This document shows positions 52,244-60,469 of a stretch of 64,000 bases of DNA, piece after piece. The notes below the pieces were generated by a model that made no database searches, had not been told where the DNA came from, and saw only the letters and a list, made by a program, of their open reading frames with translations. The translations under genes were made by a program, and so were the position numbers. How positions within the stretch are numbered: the first letter of the stretch is position 1; the number at the start of each line of letters is the position of its first letter. The stretch is from Pedobacter sp. Bi126 (GTDB lineage Bacteria; Bacteroidota; Bacteroidia; Sphingobacteriales; Sphingobacteriaceae): contig NZ_CAKKMS010000004.1 of NCBI RefSeq assembly GCF_918698245.1, forward strand, positions 186,001-250,000. Direction: 5' to 3'.

Positions 52244-53242
52244 TTGCAAACTAAAAAGATAATCTTGACAGGCAGGAACAAAAAAATATTATCAATCTTC
52301 ATCAAAGCTGCAATCGTAATATTTGCTTTTTGGTTTATTTACCATAAGCTCGTTGCGAATAAAAATCTGCACGATTTCAGTGCATTATTAAAAAATATCC
52401 CTCAAACAGAAATTATTACGGTAATCGGTATCGTGGTGTTATTGATGTTTGTGAATTGGTTTTTGGAGGCGGGAAAATGGAAATACCTCATGAGCCACAT
52501 CGAGTCTATCAGTTTTTATCGCGCTATCGAATCGGTATTTTGCGGATTAACACTGGCCATTTTTACACCCAACAGGCTAGGAGAGTATGGAGGAAGGGTA
52601 TTTTTCCTGTCACCTAAAAGAAGGATTGTAGGCATAGTTGCCATGAGTGTGGGCAGCATCGGTCAACTGGTATTAACGAATGTTTTTGGAGCCATAGCCG
52701 CCTGTTTTTTTGTTTATCGTTTTATTCCGATCGACCGTGTACTTTTTATCGCCATGGTATTTCTCGCGGTATTTTTCTGCCTGTTTTTCCTGATCTTCTA
52801 CTTTAACATCCGATGGTTAAACGGCATTTTGCTATCCTTTAAACTTACCAGGAAATACAAGAAATTTTACAGCATTTTAGCGAGGTATCGAAAAAGGGAA
52901 CTATTCAAAATCATCACTTATTGTTTTGTTCGCTATTTGGTGTTTAGCTCACAATACTTCATCTTGTTTGTATGGTTGGTGCCGGGTTTGCATTATGCAG
53001 ATATCATCATGATGACCTGTTTGCTCTTTTTGGTACAATCGGCATTACCGTCACTTGATCTTTTTGATGTGGGTATCAGGAGTGTTACCGCTGTTGAATT
53101 ATTTAAACACGTAACTGATCAGCATGTGGCCGTTATTGCATGTACTGCAAGTATTTGGCTCATAAATATTATAATTCCTGCTATCTTAGGCACTTATTTC
53201 GTTTTTAAACTCAATTTTTTTGGAAATCTTAAATCTAATTAG
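52244..53242 (+). CDS. flippase-like membrane protein (LPG synthase TM family)
   Basis: Integral membrane protein of 332 residues with about eight helices, of the lysylphosphatidylglycerol synthase TM/UPF0104 family: NWFLEAGKWKYLM, FTPNRLGEYGGRVFFLSP (the conserved PxRxGE-x-GR motif) and SALPSLDLFDVGIRS (the P-x-x-x-G-x-R element near the end). Such proteins move or modify lipids. Only TTG starts (52244 or 52265) are available. Its 3' end overlaps the glycosyltransferase gene by 23 bp. Confidence 0.75.
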   Translation: MQTKKIILTGRNKKILSIFIKAAIVIFAFWFIYHKLVANKNLHDFSALLKNIPQTEIITVIGIVVLLMFVNWFLEAGKWKYLMSHIESISFYRAIESVFCGLTLAIFTPNRLGEYGGRVFFLSPKRRIVGIVAMSVGSIGQLVLTNVFGAIAACFFVYRFIPIDRVLFIAMVFLAVFFCLFFLIFYFNIRWLNGILLSFKLTRKYKKFYSILARYRKRELFKIITYCFVRYLVFSSQYFILFVWLVPGLHYADIIMMTCLLFLVQSALPSLDLFDVGIRSVTAVELFKHVTDQHVAVIACTASIWLINIIIPAILGTYFVFKLNFFGNLKSN

Positions 53243-54356
53243 TCTAGTATCTGCTGCTTTAACCTTAATCTATGGTTTTTTGGTCCTTAATTTTATCAGA
53301 GGATGGCATAACCTGGTTTATTTTACTCCACAAAAGTCCGATCCTCAAACCAAAGTTTCTATCATTGTTGCCGCAAGGGATGAGGAAGCCAATATCACTA
53401 AAACCATTGATGACCTGGTTGCACAGCGATACCCTAAGGTTTTAACCGAAATTATTATTATCGATGACCATTCTACCGATCGTACGGCAGAAATTGTGTT
53501 AAGTTATGCAGACCGGAATGTGAAACTGATTAAGCTGAATGAAGATAGGGCCCTGAATTCATACAAAAAAAAGGCTATACAAACTGCAATAGGGACTTGT
53601 TCTGGCGATCTGATTATCACTACTGATGCCGATTGCAGGATGGGCGCAGATTGGCTGGCTACCATTGTAAACCTATATGAGCAGAAAAATTATAAAATGA
53701 TCTCCTCTCCGGTAGCCTATTTTCAGGAGAAAAGTTTCTTTGAGCGTCTGCAGTCGTTAGAGTTTCTATACCTGATCGGCTTGGGGGCCTCTACTATTGG
53801 CAATAAGGAACCCTCTACCTGTAACGGAGCAAATTTAGCTTACGCGAAAACAACCTTTTATGAAGTTGGTGGCTTTCAGGGCATAGATGACCTGGCTTCA
53901 GGTGATGATGAGCTACTGTTGCATAAAATTGCTGCCAAGTATCCTGATCAGATCGGTTTTCTCAAAAATAGAGAAGCCATTGTGTATACACATGCAAAAG
54001 AAACCTTGGGCGCATTTATTCAGCAACGCAAACGTTGGGCTTCTAAAAGTACCCGTTATAAAAATAAGGCTATTATCGTGTTAGGGGTTCTGATTTGGAT
54101 CTTTAACCTCACTATTCTGGCAAACTTTATCACCGGGCTTTTTATTCCGGGTTTTTTGACCATTACATTTTATCAACTATTGGTTAAAATGATTTTAGAA
54201 ACCTTATTTTTATGGGATGTAACGGGCTTTGCAAAAAGGCGCAGTTTACTCATTTTAATCCCGGTTTTAAATGTGCTGCATGTGCTTTATATGGTGTACA
54301 TCGGCATTGCTGGAAACAGCGGAAAATACAATTGGAAAGGCAGAATGGTTAGATAA
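53220..54356 (+). CDS. family 2 glycosyltransferase
   Basis: Membrane-bound GT2 of 378 residues. Catalytic domain: VSIIVAARDEEANITKTIDD, IIIIDDHSTDRTAEI, LIITTDADCRM (DxD-like DAD), then an acidic motif GDDELLLHKI and the product-binding QQRKRWASK. Three C-terminal membrane helices follow. It transfers a sugar from a nucleotide donor to a lipid or polysaccharide. The start is a TTG inside the preceding gene; the stop overlaps the next gene by one base (TAATG). The operon flippase-like / GT2 / permease suggests an envelope lipid or glycan. Confidence 0.88.
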   Translation: MEILNLISLVSAALTLIYGFLVLNFIRGWHNLVYFTPQKSDPQTKVSIIVAARDEEANITKTIDDLVAQRYPKVLTEIIIIDDHSTDRTAEIVLSYADRNVKLIKLNEDRALNSYKKKAIQTAIGTCSGDLIITTDADCRMGADWLATIVNLYEQKNYKMISSPVAYFQEKSFFERLQSLEFLYLIGLGASTIGNKEPSTCNGANLAYAKTTFYEVGGFQGIDDLASGDDELLLHKIAAKYPDQIGFLKNREAIVYTHAKETLGAFIQQRKRWASKSTRYKNKAIIVLGVLIWIFNLTILANFITGLFIPGFLTITFYQLLVKMILETLFLWDVTGFAKRRSLLILIPVLNVLHVLYMVYIGIAGNSGKYNWKGRMVR

Positions 54357-55498
54357 TGGATAATAGCCCATCAAAAAAAGTATGGTTAAAGTTTAAACGG
54401 AATAAATTTGCCTTCGGCGGATTGGTCTTTATTTTACTTTTGATGGTAATGGGTATTTTGGGCTACTTAATTATGCCTGATGATTCTCCAAATGCGAACG
54501 TTCAGATTCTCCAGTTAAACAAAAAGAAACCCGGAAGTACATTTACGTTTTTAATTATCAGTAGGAGCCCGAAAGTAGAAAAGCTTAACTTTTTCGAAAG
54601 AATGTTAAACGGGCAAACACCAACTTTTAAAAGTATCCCGATTACTTCTTACAAGATAAAAGGTAAAAATGTTTTTGTACAGGAATATATTGGTGATGAT
54701 GAAAAAGCCAAGGAAACGAAGTATGAACTTAAGGATTTGTGCCCTTCTTGCGTAGTACTCTCCAAAATAGGGAGCCCGCAGGCGCTTTTCGAAAAAAATA
54801 ACATTTATAAAAAGACTTATATTTTAGGTACAGATATTTACGGACGTGATTTATTAAGCCGGTTGATTTTAGGTATCAGAGTTTCGTTATCTGTAGGTTT
54901 AATGGCCGTGCTTATCTCTCTTTTTATTGGCGTGAGTTTAGGAGCCATTGCTGGCTATTTTGGTGGTCGCGTAGACGCAGCCATCAGTTGGTTTATGAAC
55001 GTAGTTTGGTCACTGCCCTCGTTACTGTTGGTAATCGCCATATCATTCGCTTTAGGCAAGGGTTTTTGGCAGATTTTTATTGCGGTAGGCTTATCAACCT
55101 GGGTCGATGTAGCAAGGTTGGTACGCGGGCAGGTAATGGCTTTAAAAGAAGTCGAATTTGTAGAGGCCGCAAGGGCCTTGGGCTTTAGCACGAGCAGAAC
55201 CATTATCAAACATATACTACCAAACATCGCGGGACCAATTTTAGTTGTTGCCTCATCAAATTTTGCCTCAGCCATATTGCTGGAAACAGGCTTAAGCTTT
55301 TTAGGCTTTGGCGCTCAGCCACCTATGCCAAGCTGGGGAAGCATGATTAAGGAACATTATGGTTATATTATTATGGATGCAGCCTACTTAGCTGTTTTGC
55401 CCGGTTTAGCCATTATGTTTACTGTTTATGCCTTTAATGTACTGGCTATAGGCTTACGCGATGCCTTTGATGTAAAAGGACAAAATGTAACTGTTTAA
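54356..55498 (+). CDS. ABC transporter permease, DppC/OppC-like
   Basis: Permease of 380 residues. TM1 (FGGLVFILLLMVMGILGYL), a periplasmic insertion of about 110 residues, then the five-helix permease core: LGTDIYGRDLLSRLILGIRV, SLSVGLMAVLISLFIG, and the EAA loop EAARALGFSTSRTIIKHIL, PNIAGPILV. It resembles peptide/nickel permease C subunits. No ATPase, second permease or binding protein is nearby, so its partners lie elsewhere. Translation is probably coupled to the GT2 gene (TAATG). Confidence 0.88.
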   Translation: MDNSPSKKVWLKFKRNKFAFGGLVFILLLMVMGILGYLIMPDDSPNANVQILQLNKKKPGSTFTFLIISRSPKVEKLNFFERMLNGQTPTFKSIPITSYKIKGKNVFVQEYIGDDEKAKETKYELKDLCPSCVVLSKIGSPQALFEKNNIYKKTYILGTDIYGRDLLSRLILGIRVSLSVGLMAVLISLFIGVSLGAIAGYFGGRVDAAISWFMNVVWSLPSLLLVIAISFALGKGFWQIFIAVGLSTWVDVARLVRGQVMALKEVEFVEAARALGFSTSRTIIKHILPNIAGPILVVASSNFASAILLETGLSFLGFGAQPPMPSWGSMIKEHYGYIIMDAAYLAVLPGLAIMFTVYAFNVLAIGLRDAFDVKGQNVTV

Positions 55499-55512
55499 TC
55501 AATATCATAAAA

Positions 55513-55540
55513 AAAGCAGTACCAATTACGATACTGCTTT
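55513..55540. terminator. terminator between convergent genes
   Basis: AAAGCAGTA-N10-TACTGCTTT, 9-bp stem, shared by the permease and Rieske genes. Confidence 0.65.
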
Positions 55541-55558
55541 ACCCTTAAAAACAAAAAC

Positions 55559-56011
55559 TTAGGCTGTAGCAGTCAGTGTGTTTCCTGAAACAGTAAGCGG
55601 ATAAACTTTTAGCGCACTCGTGGTGCCACCATCATTTGGTTGGGCCAAAATGCTACCCGAAGTGGTATATCTCGAACTATGTAAGCCACATTGAATATAA
55701 TTGCTGGCCTGGATAAAACTCAATGCACCGCCCTGGTGTGGGCAAGCTGCCTGTGTCGCCACAAATGAGGTGCTGGCATTCCCTGTTGCGGTACGGATAA
55801 ACAATATGCTGTTTACAGTAATGGATGCACCAACAGCTAGTAATTGCGTACTTAGATCTACACTTGCGGTAGTACCCGAAGGAACACCACCGCCCTTTGG
55901 TTTGTCGGGTTCTGGTGCATCACTTTTTTTACCACAGGCAGAAAAGCAAGCTCCGGTACAAACCATGGCAACACCCAGCCCCAATGATTTGATAAATTCG
56001 TTACGTTCCAT
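55559..56011 (-). CDS. Rieske [2Fe-2S] lipoprotein-like
   Basis: Exported Rieske domain protein of 150 residues. Membrane-targeting start (RNEFIKSLGLGVAMVCTGAC then FSACGKK). Cluster ligands C90-x-H92 (ACPHQGG) and C108-x2-H111 (CGLHSSRY), as in Rieske proteins, with the last strand ALKVYPLTVSGNTL. It carries electrons in the periplasm or at the membrane. It is the last gene of the cytochrome - YceI - DUF5777 - Rieske group (57968 to 55559, minus strand). Confidence 0.88.
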   Translation of the reverse strand: MERNEFIKSLGLGVAMVCTGACFSACGKKSDAPEPDKPKGGGVPSGTTASVDLSTQLLAVGASITVNSILFIRTATGNASTSFVATQAACPHQGGALSFIQASNYIQCGLHSSRYTTSGSILAQPNDGGTTSALKVYPLTVSGNTLTATA

Positions 56012-56044
56012 AATTGTTTAAGTTTTTATTTGGTTGAATTTGAT

Positions 56045-56992
56045 CTACTTTGCTTTCTTCTTATCGAAAGAGAACCTTCGGGCAATACTAAAACCCCAAC
56101 GGTATTGTCCCTTAAGCCAAGAAGTATTGGTATCGGTAATAAATTGCGATTCCTGTATGGCCGTGGCATTGGTGAAATTAAGGTGGAAAATATGACCGCC
56201 AGTTTCAAACTCAAGTCCGGCACCAAGTGTCTTGTAATATTGCGTTCCCAAGGTGTTTTCGAGGTAGGCTTTTTTATCTTTATCTCTGAATGGAATGGTA
56301 TAATCGGCAACAAAAGCCATCCGTTTAGTGATCTTAATACGCCCACCAACCGACAGTGCAAGCATATCGTTCTGATCTCCGAAAACAGTAAAGTTGCGGT
56401 GTATATACGACGGCATGACCAGCATTGAGAAGTTCGAATTAAATTTACGGGCAATTACAGCTTGCACCACATAGGTCAAACGATCTTGAAATTTGCTGTA
56501 AGCATTCACCGCTGTCGGATCAGTTGAAGCTTTTACGGCTGCAATGGTTGTACTGCCAAACAAGGTTACCGCTACGGGTACTTTTTCATCATCTGTTTGT
56601 TCCAGTAACCGATATTTTAAGTTTCCTTCGTACAATTGTGTTACAATTCCGGCGCCTTTTGCCCTGGCTAAGCCTACAGAAAGTTTATCGCTGATTCCAT
56701 ATTCAAAACCAATGCGGATGTCGGTAGATTGATCCAGACCGAAAAAGTTTTTAATCCCGCCCCCTGATCCGGCAATGTCTCCAAACCGGTGATCTACCCT
56801 GAAATCCATCTCATTTTTGTAAATGGTTTCATTGGTTTGGATGTTAATGAGTTTGGTTGCTTTAAATGTGGCCTTTACATTTTTTTTTTCTACAGGCATC
56901 TGCAATGCATTTTCGAGCGAATCCTGTGCAGAAGCAACTATTGGTAAACAAAGGGCAAACAAGTATAAAAGTGATTTTAGATGATATTTCAT
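56045..56992 (-). CDS. DUF5777 outer-membrane-type protein
   Basis: Exported beta-rich protein of 315 residues: signal MKYHLKSLLYLFALCLPIVA SAQ, then alternating strands (DIRIGFEYGISDKLSVGLAR, YVVQAVIARKFNSNFSMLVM, VGGRIKITKRMAFVADYTI, YRWGFSIARRFSF), ending in a beta-signal-like FSF. This matches DUF5777 barrel-like proteins, which occur beside cytochrome c and YceI genes. Function unknown. It lies 33 bp before the Rieske gene and 6 bp after the YceI gene. Confidence 0.75.
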   Translation of the reverse strand: MKYHLKSLLYLFALCLPIVASAQDSLENALQMPVEKKNVKATFKATKLINIQTNETIYKNEMDFRVDHRFGDIAGSGGGIKNFFGLDQSTDIRIGFEYGISDKLSVGLARAKGAGIVTQLYEGNLKYRLLEQTDDEKVPVAVTLFGSTTIAAVKASTDPTAVNAYSKFQDRLTYVVQAVIARKFNSNFSMLVMPSYIHRNFTVFGDQNDMLALSVGGRIKITKRMAFVADYTIPFRDKDKKAYLENTLGTQYYKTLGAGLEFETGGHIFHLNFTNATAIQESQFITDTNTSWLKGQYRWGFSIARRFSFDKKKAK

Positions 56993-56998
56993 AAGGTT

Positions 56999-57541
56999 TT
57001 ATTTTTTAGGTTGATAAGTAGCCGTCATTTTTACCTGTATGGTTTCGGCAATTTGTTTGAAAACAATTGTTGGGATTTTGATGGCATGATCGGCAAGTTT
57101 TACATTAAAAGCCGAAGTAGCCTTTACCTCGTCAGCTGTGATAACCAGCGAACCTTTAACCTGATATTCTTTGGTAACCCCATGGATCTGTAGGTTCCCT
57201 TTTATGGTAATTGGATAAGTGCCTGGTTTCGAAAAATCAATCTGTTCTATAATTTTTCCTTTAAAATCTGAAGTTGGGTATTTGTCGCTTTCAATATAGT
57301 TTTCGTTAAAATGTTCCTGCATCAACTTTTTCTTAAACTGAAAAGAAGTATTGTTGATTTTGAAAATGATATCGTTGGTTTTGACATTGAGGGCCGAAGC
57401 GCCTGTTTTGCTCAACGCATCTATATCTTCAACAGGTGTTGAAGAGAAAAATGAAGAAGTTACATTTTTACTTACCCATATCTGCGCTTTTATGCCTGTG
57501 CATAATAACAAGGCTATTAAGGTGAAAAGTAGTTTTTGCAT
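56999..57541 (-). CDS. YceI family protein
   Basis: Lipocalin-like YceI protein of 180 residues: signal MQKLLFTLIALLLCTGIKAQ, then the family fold with HFNENYIESDKYPTSDFKGK and ITIKGNLQIHGVTKEY. YceI proteins bind isoprenoid-like lipids, and several sit beside electron-transfer genes. It lies between the cytochrome and DUF5777 genes on the same strand. Confidence 0.88.
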   Translation of the reverse strand: MQKLLFTLIALLLCTGIKAQIWVSKNVTSSFFSSTPVEDIDALSKTGASALNVKTNDIIFKINNTSFQFKKKLMQEHFNENYIESDKYPTSDFKGKIIEQIDFSKPGTYPITIKGNLQIHGVTKEYQVKGSLVITADEVKATSAFNVKLADHAIKIPTIVFKQIAETIQVKMTATYQPKK

Positions 57542-57599
57542 CGGTGTATCTGTTTAAATTTTTAATGGAACCATCTTGATTAGCGTTAATCCTTGCTTA

Positions 57600-57968
57600 T
57601 TATTCTGGCATGCCTTTATCAACCCAGGATTGTAATAATTCCCTTTCGCTGGTGGTTATCGATCCACCTCTTGGCATTGTTTTGGTAACCAGAACAGAAT
57701 TAGCTACACGTGCATCATTTTTTATAGAGGCTAAACCATTCAGTGCCCATACCCCTTTCATTCCCCCATTAGGGCCATGGCAGCTGTTACATTTGGTTTG
57801 AAACAATGCCCCGGCAAAATTTGTGTAGGTTACATTCGCAGTGGTTACAGGCGTAGGGCCATTGGGTGTTGGTGTTTCGGGCTTTAATTCTTCTGCTTGT
57901 TTTTTAGAGCAGGCAAAAAGCATGGCTGTAATTGCGGCTAATAAAAAGATTGAATTTTGTTTTTTCAT
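57600..57968 (-). CDS. c-type cytochrome lipoprotein
   Basis: Lipoprotein of 122 residues: lipobox LFAC with Cys20, a Pro-rich linker, then a small class I cytochrome c domain: C60-x2-C63-H64 (TKCNSCHG) and axial Met98 in TKTMPRGG. The haem-binding domain is of minimal size. It is probably anchored in the outer or inner membrane, passing electrons to the Rieske protein of the same group. Confidence 0.87.
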   Translation of the reverse strand: MKKQNSIFLLAAITAMLFACSKKQAEELKPETPTPNGPTPVTTANVTYTNFAGALFQTKCNSCHGPNGGMKGVWALNGLASIKNDARVANSVLVTKTMPRGGSITTSERELLQSWVDKGMPE

Positions 57969-58016
57969 AGGTATTTAGTTAAGATTAAAATTGGTGGTAG
58001 ATTCATATTTATATCC

Positions 58017-58151
58017 TCATATTCGATTATGGTACAGGGTAATGGATTTTTTTGCAGGGATGGCCGAATTGTTTTTTGCTTTTACCGATAGGCATAACAT
58101 GATCAGAAATACAGCAAATAAAATTGCGATAACTTGTTTTTTTGCAGCCAT
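58017..58151 (-). CDS. small exported peptide candidate (44 aa)
   Basis: MAAKKQVIAILFAVFLIMLC then LSVKAKNNSAIPAKKS and ITLYHNRI. It has a good signal-like hydrophobic core with lysines before it. It lies 48 bp upstream of the cytochrome gene on the same strand. No family recognised; the call rests on layout and signal features. Confidence 0.4.
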   Translation of the reverse strand: MAAKKQVIAILFAVFLIMLCLSVKAKNNSAIPAKKSITLYHNRI

Positions 58152-58301
58152 ATCCGAATTTTTTAAGATTTATGTTTTGTTTATTTGAAAACTATCGCTG
58201 TTTTTGTAATAACCATGGGTTTTTAAATAATTTCTATTGAAATCTTAATCGTTACGTGCACTTTTTACAATTGGTTGCCTGCAATAAAAAAAACAAAAAA
58301 A

Positions 58302-58335
58302 AAAGCCGTCCCGATTTTTAAATCGGGACGGCTTT
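58302..58335 (-). terminator. intrinsic terminator of the M16 peptidase pair
   Basis: AAAGCCGTCCCGATT-TTTA-AATCGGGACGGCTTT, 15-bp perfect stem; the A tract on the plus strand to its left gives T's on the minus strand transcript. The GTCCCGATT core is also in the hairpin at 16595-16617. Confidence 0.9.
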
Positions 58336-58357
58336 CGAGATAAATTGTATCTAAAAC

Positions 58358-60436
58358 CTAATTAAAATCTTCGGCTTTTAATGGAGGATTAATTTTAATT
58401 TCTTTAATTACGACTGAAAACTCCTGAGCACCTTGTGGGGTTGCCACCGATTGAGTTAAGGTAAATGGAAATAATACATCGCCAATTTTCTTGTAGTTTG
58501 AATATTCTGTAGACTGGCTAATTTCAGCCCCACCTTTGGTCGTGGTACTTTCATCTTTTAAAAGTAAACCCGATTTGGTATCGTAATATTCAGTTTTCTT
58601 TTTGCCCGATGGCGAAGTGATATTTAATTTAAAAGCGTCAGCAGTACCTACTTTCGCTGTTCCGGCTGCTTCAATTTTAGTTCCATCAGTTGCGTAGTAC
58701 ACTTGACTACCATAACCTTTATCATCTTTCTTTTCAGCCAGGTCATCGCCAGTTAATTCAGCTTTTTGGCCCATTTGCATCGCATAACCTGTTTTACCAT
58801 TGTAAACCTGTTTCATTGCCGTTTGGCCGCCCATAGAAATTTCCATGCTGCTTAAGTTAGGCGCCATGTTTTTCATGGTAACGGTAAGCTTTTGACCTTG
58901 CATTTCCATTTCACCATTTTGCTGTAATGAAGTGATTTTTTTAATGGCTTCTTCACCGCCAATGGCTTTAATGTAGTTCTTGATAATTTCTGCAGGAGCA
59001 GCTGTTGGTACAGCAGTAGTTTCGGCTGCTTTAACTGCATTCGCATAGTTATCATAAACCTGTGTTTTAAAACCTGCCTTAGTTAAGCCTGCCGCAAACG
59101 CATCAGTTTTACCCACAATAACAATGCGAGTATTATCGTGGTTAAAGTATTTTTTGGTTACCCTTAAAATATCATCGGTTGTTACGGCATTAATCTTTTG
59201 TAAGTAAGTACGGTAAAAATCCTTTGGTAAGTTATTAATCAAGATATTGCTTGCAAAACCTGCAGTACGTGCCGGATTTTCTAAACCCAAGGCAAACGAT
59301 CCGTTGAAAAGATTCTTCGCGTTCTGTAATTCATCAGCAGTTACCTTTGTAGTGCGGATCGTATTAATTTCTCTTAAAAATTCCACCACTGCACTATCAA
59401 CTTTTTCGTTTCTAACTGCTGCATTGGCCGAAAATTTAGATTGGAAACGGCCTGAGCCTGTGCTTGAATATGCACCATAAGTAAAGCCATGTTTCTCGCG
59501 GAGGTTATCAAATAATCTCGATTCAGAGCCACCACCTAAAATCTGGTTTGCCAATAAAATCGGGAAATAATCTGGGCTGCTCATTGGCAGGTCGATTAAG
59601 TTCACAACTGTAATTTCAGATTGAACAGCATTGCTAACATTAATGATGTCAACTTCTGTTTTGGCAGGATTAGCAACTTTAGTAAGTACTGGTAAAGTTA
59701 AGGCAGTTCCTTTCCAATCGCCAAAGGCTTTCTCTGCCAAAGCTTTTGCTGCTCCTGGTTTAATATCACCCACAAAAGTTAAATAACCTCTAGATGGGGT
59801 AATGTATTTCTTATAAGCCGCTTTTACATCGTTTAAAGTAATGCCTGTAATAGAAGCTTCCGTTTCAAACTCTCCATAAGGATGGTTTTTGCCATAAGCC
59901 AATGCATTTACCACACGTGCTGAAATGGCTTTTGCACTTTTTTCGTTAGATTTTAATCCAGTAATGGTTTGCGATTTTAGTTTTTCGAAAGATTCTGCAG
60001 GAAAAGCAGGTTTACGGATACCCTCCGCCATTAAAGCAAAGGCCTCAGGAAAATAACGGGTTAAAGCAGAAGCAGAGCCACCATATGCCCCTGCACTTAC
60101 ATCAGCGCCAAGCTGATCTACCGCTTCGTCAAATTGTGCTTTTGTTTTAGTTGTGGTTCCCTCGTTCAGCATACTGCCCATCAAGCCTACAACGCCTGCT
60201 TTAGCACCTTCAGTAATGGGACCTGCATCGATACTATAGCTTGCTGCTACTTTTGGTAGTTTGTGGTTTTCTACCACCAAAACAGTGATGCCATTCGCTA
60301 ATTTATAAATCACAGGATCGCCAACGGTAATAATGGGTGCCGGACCTGGTTTTGGTTTGTGGCTTCGATCTATTGTTTGTGCTGAAATACCTTGAGCCAA
60401 TAAGGAAACTGCAGCTATAATGAATAATTTCTTCAT
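58358..60436 (-). CDS. M16 peptidase homologue without zinc motif, plus C-terminal domain
   Basis: Exported protein of 692 residues: signal MKKLFIIAAVSLLAQGISAQ, then two M16-type halves. Where active members have HxxEH, it reads GLMGSMLNEGT, so it cannot bind zinc. It keeps the Arg/Tyr-bearing second half (LRLEKHGFTYGAYSSTG-like: NLREKHGFTYGAYS). This is the non-catalytic partner of the M16B type. The last about 200 residues (IKAIGGEEAIKKITSLQQNG to NPPLKAEDFN) form an extra domain like LolA or outer-membrane sorting lipoproteins. It lies 33 bp after the active subunit. Confidence 0.85.
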   Translation of the reverse strand: MKKLFIIAAVSLLAQGISAQTIDRSHKPKPGPAPIITVGDPVIYKLANGITVLVVENHKLPKVAASYSIDAGPITEGAKAGVVGLMGSMLNEGTTTKTKAQFDEAVDQLGADVSAGAYGGSASALTRYFPEAFALMAEGIRKPAFPAESFEKLKSQTITGLKSNEKSAKAISARVVNALAYGKNHPYGEFETEASITGITLNDVKAAYKKYITPSRGYLTFVGDIKPGAAKALAEKAFGDWKGTALTLPVLTKVANPAKTEVDIINVSNAVQSEITVVNLIDLPMSSPDYFPILLANQILGGGSESRLFDNLREKHGFTYGAYSSTGSGRFQSKFSANAAVRNEKVDSAVVEFLREINTIRTTKVTADELQNAKNLFNGSFALGLENPARTAGFASNILINNLPKDFYRTYLQKINAVTTDDILRVTKKYFNHDNTRIVIVGKTDAFAAGLTKAGFKTQVYDNYANAVKAAETTAVPTAAPAEIIKNYIKAIGGEEAIKKITSLQQNGEMEMQGQKLTVTMKNMAPNLSSMEISMGGQTAMKQVYNGKTGYAMQMGQKAELTGDDLAEKKDDKGYGSQVYYATDGTKIEAAGTAKVGTADAFKLNITSPSGKKKTEYYDTKSGLLLKDESTTTKGGAEISQSTEYSNYKKIGDVLFPFTLTQSVATPQGAQEFSVVIKEIKINPPLKAEDFN

Positions 60437-60469
60437 GTTTTTAATAATTAAAATGAAAAAGCGATCAGC

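Noticed and set aside
56026..56454. Open frames on both strands inside the DUF5777 gene
   Set aside because: Shadows in other frames of a gene with signal peptide and family match.
57991..58188. Plus-strand frame of 65 codons upstream of the cytochrome gene
   Set aside because: It is the complement of the minus-strand 44-codon ORF, which has the better signal-like sequence and fits the operon direction.
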